Positions 38,081 through 39,694 of a DNA stretch of 39,694 nt are shown piece after piece. The DNA is from a virus, in IMG/VR virus record IMGVR_UViG_3300044961_000223, positions 1-39,694 of that record; one strand, 5' to 3'. The position numbers and the translations under genes are program-made. Under the pieces are notes generated by a model. That model was given only the letters and a program-made list of their open reading frames with translations. It was not told where the DNA came from and did not search any database. Position 1 is the stretch's first letter, and each line of letters opens with the position of its first letter.

Positions 38081-39414
38081 GTTACCCCTTTTATTTTCGC
38101 AATCGTGCGCGCTTTTGCGCTCACTTTCTTCTTCATCGCCTGGTCAACGCCGCGATCAAAAGTCATGTAGACCCAGCGAACAGGCTTTTTTTGCCCCACG
38201 CGGCGGGTGCGCCCCTCAGCCTGCTCAAGCGCCCAAGGTCGCCAATCGTATTCCACGAACAACGTCGTGTCAAACTCAATCAGATCGACGCCCTCGCGCG
38301 CGGCGTCAATCGTCGCAATCAGCACAATATCGTCTTCGCGCTGCGCGGCGTAAAGCATCTGTTCGCGCTCTAACGCGTCGCTGTTCGACCCGTGAACACA
38401 TTGCGCAGGTATTTTTTTCTTTGCGCACTCTGCCACAAACTTTTCGGCAACTTCTTTGTGATAGCAAAAAACAAGAATTTTCTTTTTCTCTTCCCGCGCC
38501 TCAAAAAGCCAATTTAACGCCGCCGGGATTTTTGCAAAACCTTGTCGTTTGCGAAATTCTGACAGACGCGAAAAATCAGGTACTGTGGCGAGAAGCTGCT
38601 CAAAAAACTCATCGTCATTGAGAATGTAATGAAGATCACGCTCAGAATGCCCCGCGGCAGTGAGCAATTCTGTAAACAACTGTTTTTCTTCTTTTTCCAA
38701 ATTTTTCGGTGTCTCGACAGTCTCAAACAGTCTAAGCCCGCCGGGTATCGCATCCGATACGTCGTCAATCTCGCGCGCTATAAAATACGGGTCAAACGCC
38801 GCACGCCATTCTGCAGAATCTCGAAAGCCTTCGTGCCGCAGGCCAAAATGCGTTTTTGCGGCAAATGCCGCGTGACGATAAACAAACGACTCAAAAGACA
38901 TTGACGCGAGTAAATTGTTCGACATACGAAGCCAAATATACGTGTCGCCCACGTTATTCGGCGGCCAGGTGCCTGACAATGCAAGCAAATAGTCAGCGCG
39001 TTTCGCTGCTTCCTGCGCGGCTTTTGTTCGCTGCGCTTTGTACGACTTGAAGTAGTGCGCTTCATCAAATATGAGCAGATCATAACGTCGCGAGCAGAAC
39101 GCGCGCAGCGTTGCAAGATCAGTTAACGCTGTGTATGATTCGATAACAAAGCGATATTTTCTATCTTGCAGACACTTCTCAGAAATTTCTCTGCGCCATT
39201 TCGGCACTAAAAACGCAGGACAAACAACTGCAATCAGATTTTCACGCTTCGGCAACTCGTCTGCAATCATTAACGCCTCAACTGTCTTACCGAGCCCCAT
39301 TTTGTCGCCAATGAAAAACCCGCGCACGCCGGTTTTGCCGGCGCCGGCAAACGCAGCAAGAGCTTTGTCTGCTGCTTGTCTTTGATACTCTAACGGCTCG
39401 ACGCTGTGCAGCAT
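38077..39414 (-). CDS. SNF2-family DNA helicase/translocase
   Basis: A 445-residue SF2 protein from the ATG at 39414, one base after the Dam stop. Motif I GDKMGLGKTVEAL is near residue 41, the DEAH box LLIFDEAHYFKS near 118 and motif III LALSGTWPPN near 145. The C-terminal domain has VHGSNSDALEREQM, IATIDAAREGVDLIEFDTTL and motif VI EQAEGRTRRVGQ near 405. Such compact SNF2 proteins are standard in phage modules with VRR-NUC, DUF2800 and family A polymerase. It would remodel or unwind DNA during replication. Confidence 0.9.
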   Translation of the reverse strand: MLHSVEPLEYQRQAADKALAAFAGAGKTGVRGFFIGDKMGLGKTVEALMIADELPKRENLIAVVCPAFLVPKWRREISEKCLQDRKYRFVIESYTALTDLATLRAFCSRRYDLLIFDEAHYFKSYKAQRTKAAQEAAKRADYLLALSGTWPPNNVGDTYIWLRMSNNLLASMSFESFVYRHAAFAAKTHFGLRHEGFRDSAEWRAAFDPYFIAREIDDVSDAIPGGLRLFETVETPKNLEKEEKQLFTELLTAAGHSERDLHYILNDDEFFEQLLATVPDFSRLSEFRKRQGFAKIPAALNWLFEAREEKKKILVFCYHKEVAEKFVAECAKKKIPAQCVHGSNSDALEREQMLYAAQREDDIVLIATIDAAREGVDLIEFDTTLFVEYDWRPWALEQAEGRTRRVGQKKPVRWVYMTFDRGVDQAMKKKVSAKARTIAKIKGVT

Positions 39415-39415
39415 T

Positions 39416-39694
39416 TTACGCCTCGAAGACAAAAAGTTTTTCGACTCTGTAGCTGGTCGGGCCCCGCGCGTCCGTGTTATGAAATACTGTTTTTCCCCAC
39501 ACCGCACGCCATTGCGCCGGCGCGACATAACTTGACACGAACACATGAACGCCCCGCCGCGCCTGACGTTCTGCCCACAGCCAAAATTCAGCGTGACTAA
39601 ACTTTTGGCCTTTATAGCCCGTCGTGTTTTCATACGGCGGATCGCAGTAAAGCACTGCGCCTTTTGGCACTTTTACGCTGCGATAATCGGCGCA
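39416..39694 (-). CDS. dam: DNA adenine methylase (Dam family), C-terminal part
   Basis: The frame enters from the right edge with CADYRSVKVPKGAVLYCDPP and continues YENTTGYKGQKFSHAEFWLW. DPPY is the catalytic motif IV of amino-methyltransferases and F-x-H-x-x-F/W is typical of Dam. A final SYVAPAQWRAVW, then RVEKLFVFEA closes the protein at a TAA (39416). Together with 1-292 it makes one enzyme; the target-recognition stretch between them is absent from the window. Confidence 0.85.
   Translation of the reverse strand, partial: CADYRSVKVPKGAVLYCDPPYENTTGYKGQKFSHAEFWLWAERQARRGVHVFVSSYVAPAQWRAVWGKTVFHNTDARGPTSYRVEKLFVFEA

Overview
The window reads as a nearly complete genome of a tailed double-stranded DNA phage (Caudoviricetes) with siphovirus-type virion genes. 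It has a lambda-like head set: Nu1-like and GpA-like terminases, gpW, a GpB-like portal, an S49 protease with a nested scaffold, decoration and capsid proteins. The tail set has a 946-residue tape measure and a -1 frameshifted chaperone pair, with no sheath gene. The two halves of one Dam-type DNA adenine methylase lie at the two ends of the window on the same strand, so the molecule is probably circular or circularly permuted with a short stretch missing at the join. I see no integrase, no CI-type repressor, no tRNA and no CRISPR array. The host cannot be named; the lambda-type head and a lipoprotein with a cleavable lipid signal suggest a diderm bacterium.

Layout. A leftward early operon runs on the minus strand from about 8.1 kb to the left edge and continues from the right edge down to 33.2 kb. 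From first to last gene it carries two small DNA-binding proteins, a leader peptide, small unknown genes, an Imm5-like helical protein, a DUF2800-type nuclease, a DUF2815-type ssDNA-binding protein, a family A DNA polymerase, a heptapeptide-repeat protein, a membrane protein, a VRR-NUC-type nuclease, Dam, an SNF2 helicase, an AT-richer island of small overlapping genes, a PrimPol/SF3 helicase, and small Zn-binding or membrane proteins. Most genes overlap by ATGA, so translation is probably coupled.

A 0.5 kb gene-free control region (8.10-8.60 kb) separates this from the rightward late operon. It is full of TCCCAC/GTGGGA repeats and holds a candidate late promoter. The late operon begins with a glycosyltransferase/methyltransferase cassette (8.6-11.4 kb). 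It continues through packaging and head genes (11.4-19.8 kb), tail genes (19.8-27.6 kb), an HNH endonuclease, and two tail adhesins that share an N-terminal anchor and flank an antisense lipoprotein gene (28.3-31.3 kb). It ends with lysis candidates (31.3-33.2 kb). A small leftward regulator pair with its own promoter sits inside the lysis region, back to back with an operator-like rightward promoter.

The most interesting signal is a shared DNA-binding-type module. The last 90 or so residues of the PrimPol/SF3 helicase recur as two free-standing small proteins, one with an AT-hook, encoded right beside the TCCCAC repeat array. This suggests an origin or control system in which initiator and regulators share one recognition fold. 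One of the two small genes is broken by an apparent one-base frameshift in a run of seven A (plus strand). Other notable points are the GDLTGVW heptad protein, a 27-bp repeat 15 kb apart, a matching pair of promoters, and several short genes in the AT-rich island.
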